64,000 bases of DNA from Hyphomicrobiales bacterium (GTDB lineage Bacteria; Pseudomonadota; Alphaproteobacteria; Rhizobiales; Beijerinckiaceae), in the NCBI GenBank assembly GCA_930633525.1, contig CAKNFP010000001.1, forward strand, positions 248,001-312,000. The letters run 5' to 3'. Below the pieces are notes generated by a model, which was given only the letters and a program-made list of their open reading frames with translations, had not been told where the DNA came from and did not search any database. Of this stretch, positions 61,579 to 64,000 are shown one piece after another. Every line of letters begins with the position of its first letter. The first letter of the stretch is position 1. A program made the position numbers and the translations under genes.

Positions 61579-61852
61579 GGGTGTCTCGACCAAAATGGGT
61601 GTCTCGGCTAAAAGGCTTTGTTGCGGTCCGTGAGATGACCTCCTGCCCTTAGAGCAAGTGAGCGCGCCCGGCAAAGCAAAATGCGCCGTTCATGGGGCTG
61701 CGGCCAAGCTACCGCATTGCAGCATAGTTCGCGTTGACGGGATTGACGCTCGCCCACGCACGGGCTTAACCAAGGGCGGGCTATTCCCCATGGCCCTTGT
61801 GTTCGGGCGCCGGCTTCGTTGTCATGGCAGCGTCCCAATCGGAGGCGCAGCC

Positions 61853-62245
61853 ATGTACGAAGCGGTCACCCGCAACATCCGTGTCGGAGTCGAGCCGCGC
61901 TTTCTGGAAAAGGAGTCGGCTCCGGCGAAGAAGCGCTTCTTCTGGGCCTACACCGTCGAGATTACAAATCTCGGCGAGGAGACTGTGCAACTGATGGGGC
62001 GGCACTGGCATATTACGGATGGCCTGGGTCGTCAGCATGAAGTCCGTGGCGAAGGGGTGGTCGGCGAGAAACCCGTTATCGAGCCGGGCGGGAGCTTCAG
62101 TTACACCAGCGGCTGCCCGCTATCCACGCCGCACGGCACCATGCTCGGCACCTATCAGATGGAAAGCCAGACGGGCGAGGTCTTCTCCGTGGACATCCCG
62201 CTTTTTCCGCTTGAAAGTCCCTATATCAAGCGTGTCGTGCACTGA
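61853..62245 (+). CDS. apaG: ApaG protein
   Basis: 130-aa single fibronectin-III-like domain. MYEAVTRNIRVGVEPRFLEK, WAYTVEITNLGEETVQLMGR and HWHITDGLGRQHEVRGEGVV with GEKPVIEPGGSFSYTSG are nearly consensus ApaG. Its name comes from the ApaG of the apaH operon (linked to Co2+/Mg2+ efflux and polyphosphate binding); the molecular role is poorly defined. GGAGG lies 7 bases before the ATG at 61853, which rules out the longer in-frame starts. It is divergent from dcd. Confidence 0.95.
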   Translation: MYEAVTRNIRVGVEPRFLEKESAPAKKRFFWAYTVEITNLGEETVQLMGRHWHITDGLGRQHEVRGEGVVGEKPVIEPGGSFSYTSGCPLSTPHGTMLGTYQMESQTGEVFSVDIPLFPLESPYIKRVVH

Positions 62246-62356
62246 CATGCGTGCTGTTGATCCGTTCGCGGAAATGGCGTCCCCGCGCCCTATGAACCGC
62301 ATTCCCATGAAAACCAGTTACGATGATCGGAACACGGATATGATCGGAAGACGGGT

Positions 62357-63517
62357 ATGACCGGAAGACGTTTGGCCCCGCTGGATCTCCTGGCCGATCT
62401 CGTCGCCTTCGACACGGAGACGCCCAAGTCGAACCTCGCGCTCATCGCCTATGTCGAGGACTACCTCGCAAGCTGGGATGTGCCCTTCATTCGGCTGCCG
62501 AACGCCGATGGCGACAAGGCCGCAATATTCGCGACGATCGGGCCCGCGATCGATGGCGGTGTCGTGCTGTCCGGCCATACGGATGTGGTGCCTGTCGCCG
62601 GCCAGACCTGGACGAGCGATCCCTATCGGCTCCGTGTCGAGGATGGGCGCGCCTACGGGCGCGGTGCCGTCGACATGAAGGGCTTCGTGGCGCTGGCGCT
62701 TGCCCATGTGCCCGATTTTATCACGGCCGATCTCGCCCGGCCGATCCACCTGTTCCTGTCCTATGACGAGGAGACCACGTGTCTCGGCGTGGTCGACGGC
62801 ATCAATCGCTTCGGCATTGATCTCCCCCGCCCAGGCGCCGTGATCGTCGGCGAGCCGACCGACCTGACGATTGCCGATGCGCACAAGAGCGTCGTCACCT
62901 TCACCACCACGGTGCATGGCAAGGAGGCCCATTCGGCCAAGCCCGAGCTTGGCGCCAGCGCGGTGATGGCGGCTGGCCTGCTGGTGGCCGAGCTGGTGCG
63001 GCTGGCGGATGTCTATGCCGAGCGGGGCGACGCTTCAGGGCGCTTCGATCCGCCGTGCTCCACCATCCATGTCGGCACCATCGCAGGCGGCACCGCCCGC
63101 AACATCATGGCCAAGGAATGCCATTTCCACTGGGAATTCCGCGGATTGCCTGATCTTGACGGCGACGAGATTCCCGCCCGTTTCGCAGCCTATGCGGAAA
63201 CTGTCCTGGCCCGCATGCGCCGCACGGCGCCAGAGGCGTCCATCGAAACCGTCTGCCACGCGGACGTGCCGGGCTTGCGACCGCTTCCGAGCTCGCCGGC
63301 GGAGGAACTCGTCAAGGCCGTCACCGGGCGCAACAGCACGCTCACCGTGTCCTACGCAACGGAGGCCGGCCGGTTTCAGAATGCGGGCGTGCCGACGGTG
63401 GTTTGCGGCCCAGGCTCCATCAACCGCGCCCATCAGCCAGACGAGTACATCACGCTGGCAGAGCTCGAGGCCGGCGCGGACTTCATGCGCCGGCTCGCCA
63501 TTACGCTGAAGGGCTAG
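62357..63517 (+). CDS. argE: Acetylornithine deacetylase (M20 peptidase family)
   Basis: 386-aa zinc hydrolase. Metal and catalytic residues: VLSGHTDVVPV (His-x-Asp, about residues 73-83), GRGAVDMKGF (bridging Asp), YDEETTCLG (catalytic Glu and ligand), GEPTDL, and the C-terminal His in VCGPGSINRAHQPDEYI. The inserted dimerisation domain lies about 180-295 (GKEAHSAKPELGASAV). It releases ornithine from N-acetylornithine in arginine synthesis; related amidases of the same family cannot be fully excluded. It stands alone after apaG. Confidence 0.88.
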   Translation: MTGRRLAPLDLLADLVAFDTETPKSNLALIAYVEDYLASWDVPFIRLPNADGDKAAIFATIGPAIDGGVVLSGHTDVVPVAGQTWTSDPYRLRVEDGRAYGRGAVDMKGFVALALAHVPDFITADLARPIHLFLSYDEETTCLGVVDGINRFGIDLPRPGAVIVGEPTDLTIADAHKSVVTFTTTVHGKEAHSAKPELGASAVMAAGLLVAELVRLADVYAERGDASGRFDPPCSTIHVGTIAGGTARNIMAKECHFHWEFRGLPDLDGDEIPARFAAYAETVLARMRRTAPEASIETVCHADVPGLRPLPSSPAEELVKAVTGRNSTLTVSYATEAGRFQNAGVPTVVCGPGSINRAHQPDEYITLAELEAGADFMRRLAITLKG

Positions 63518-63535
63518 GCTGACTTGAAGCCCACG

Positions 63536-63559
63536 GACCGCCCGCGCCTGCAGGCGGTC
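63536..63559. terminator. Hairpin between convergent argE and hslO
   Basis: GACCGCC - 10-base loop - GGCGGTC between the two stop codons. Short stem, no U-run; weak candidate. Confidence 0.35.
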
Positions 63560-63577
63560 TGTCCGGACGGAGCGGCA

Positions 63578-64000
63578 TCAGGCCGGCTCGTCGGCGAGTT
63601 CCGCCGGCTCGATCTCGTAGTGACGCGAGCAGAATTCGCAGGTGATGCCGATATGGCCGTCGTCGCCGATCATGTCGTCGCGGTCCTGCTGTGAAAAGCT
63701 GCGCAGCGTGGCGAGAATGCGCGGACGCGAACAGCGGCACGCCTCGTGCACCGGCTGGCCCTCGAAGACCCGAACGCCGCGCTCGTGGAACAGCCGCAGC
63801 AGCAGACGCTCGCTCTGCAGCGCCGGGTCGATGAGTTCGTGATCTTCGGTCGTGTCGGCGAGAAGTTTGGCTTCCACCCAGCCATCATCCTCGAACGCCT
63901 CGGTGCGCCCTAAGTCATGCCCCTCCGGCGCATCCCCGGGATGAAGGTCTTGCTGCCGCTGACGATCGGTGGAGGGGGGCAGGAATTGCACCATCAGGCC
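63578..64000 (-). CDS. hslO: Hsp33 family redox chaperone HslO, C-terminal part (runs off the window)
   Basis: The visible 140 residues are the C-terminal portion of Hsp33, a cytoplasmic chaperone switched on by oxidation. The zinc-binding cysteines are present as CRCSR and CEFCSRHYE, spaced about 32 residues, with the ERLLLRLFHERGVRVFEGQP linker before them. The frame stays open beyond base 64000, so the N-terminal chaperone domain lies outside. The segment PSTDRQRQQDLHPGDAPEGH within it is an alphaproteobacterial-type insertion. It is convergent with argE. Confidence 0.93.
   Translation of the reverse strand, partial: GLMVQFLPPSTDRQRQQDLHPGDAPEGHDLGRTEAFEDDGWVEAKLLADTTEDHELIDPALQSERLLLRLFHERGVRVFEGQPVHEACRCSRPRILATLRSFSQQDRDDMIGDDGHIGITCEFCSRHYEIEPAELADEPA

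Noticed and set aside
1..64000. CRISPR arrays, rRNA genes, insertion sequences
   Set aside because: No regularly spaced repeats, no rRNA-like sequence and no transposase-like protein were seen on either strand.

Overview
The window comes from a high-GC alphaproteobacterium, most likely of the order Hyphomicrobiales (Rhizobiales). The evidence is an Irr-type Fur-family iron regulator, the long two-half form of dCTP deaminase, a paired alkylhydroperoxidase/CMD gene set of the Avi_7169/Avi_7170 type, GAGCAT...ATGCTC intergenic hairpins common in this order, and many catabolic ABC-importer operons. A genus cannot be named from the sequence alone. All names below rest on reading motifs and family resemblance; no database search was run.

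Layout. (1) 15-1138: two small nucleotide hydrolases, RppH and an orphan HisE-like protein. (2) 1208-16606: an exopolysaccharide locus with a Wzy-like polymerase, a Wzc/GumC-like chain-length protein with a degenerate nucleotide-binding domain, a secreted GH5 glycosidase, three glycosyltransferases, a Wzx-like flippase, a methyltransferase, a NodB-type deacetylase, a BcsL/FemAB-like acyltransferase, the WcaJ-type priming glycosyl-phosphotransferase and a PAP2 phosphatase. (3) 17096-18184: Irr and an LprI-like periplasmic protein. (4) 18288-21209: an MFS transporter divergent from a relatively AT-rich stretch of small overlapping ORFs and a clavaminate-synthase-like Fe(II)/2-oxoglutarate oxygenase. 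This is the most unusual locus in the window. (5) 21288-22725: a copper chaperone pair (PCuAC and a DUF2946-like protein) and tRNA-Gly(CCC). (6) 22873-30645 (minus): an SsuABC-like ABC importer with a hydantoinase-like amidohydrolase, an MmgE/PrpD protein, an octopine/nopaline-dehydrogenase-like protein and a CobW GTPase, opposite an IclR regulator. (7) 31984-42736 (plus): an enolase-superfamily enzyme, an MlrC/M81 metallopeptidase, a DapA-like lyase, a SelA-like PLP enzyme, an amidohydrolase and a Dpp-like importer, with a GntR regulator. (8) 42764-54266: two CMD/alkylhydroperoxidase proteins divergent from a LysR-headed operon (flavin monooxygenase, alpha/beta hydrolase, Dpp-like permeases, creatinase/M24 protein, binding protein, BisC-like molybdoenzyme). 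(9) 54607-60301: a ClC channel and the CysATW-Sbp sulfate importer. (10) 60472-64000: Dcd, ApaG, ArgE and the C-terminal part of Hsp33.

Regions 6-8 look like three separate scavenging modules. Each couples an ABC importer to hydrolases and redox enzymes under a local regulator (IclR, GntR or LysR). Neither Dpp-like importer has its ATPase genes here. A shared motif, ATTGTCG-N4-TTGTC, lies in both intergenic regions flanking the iclR gene and suggests that IclR may control modules 6 and 7 together.
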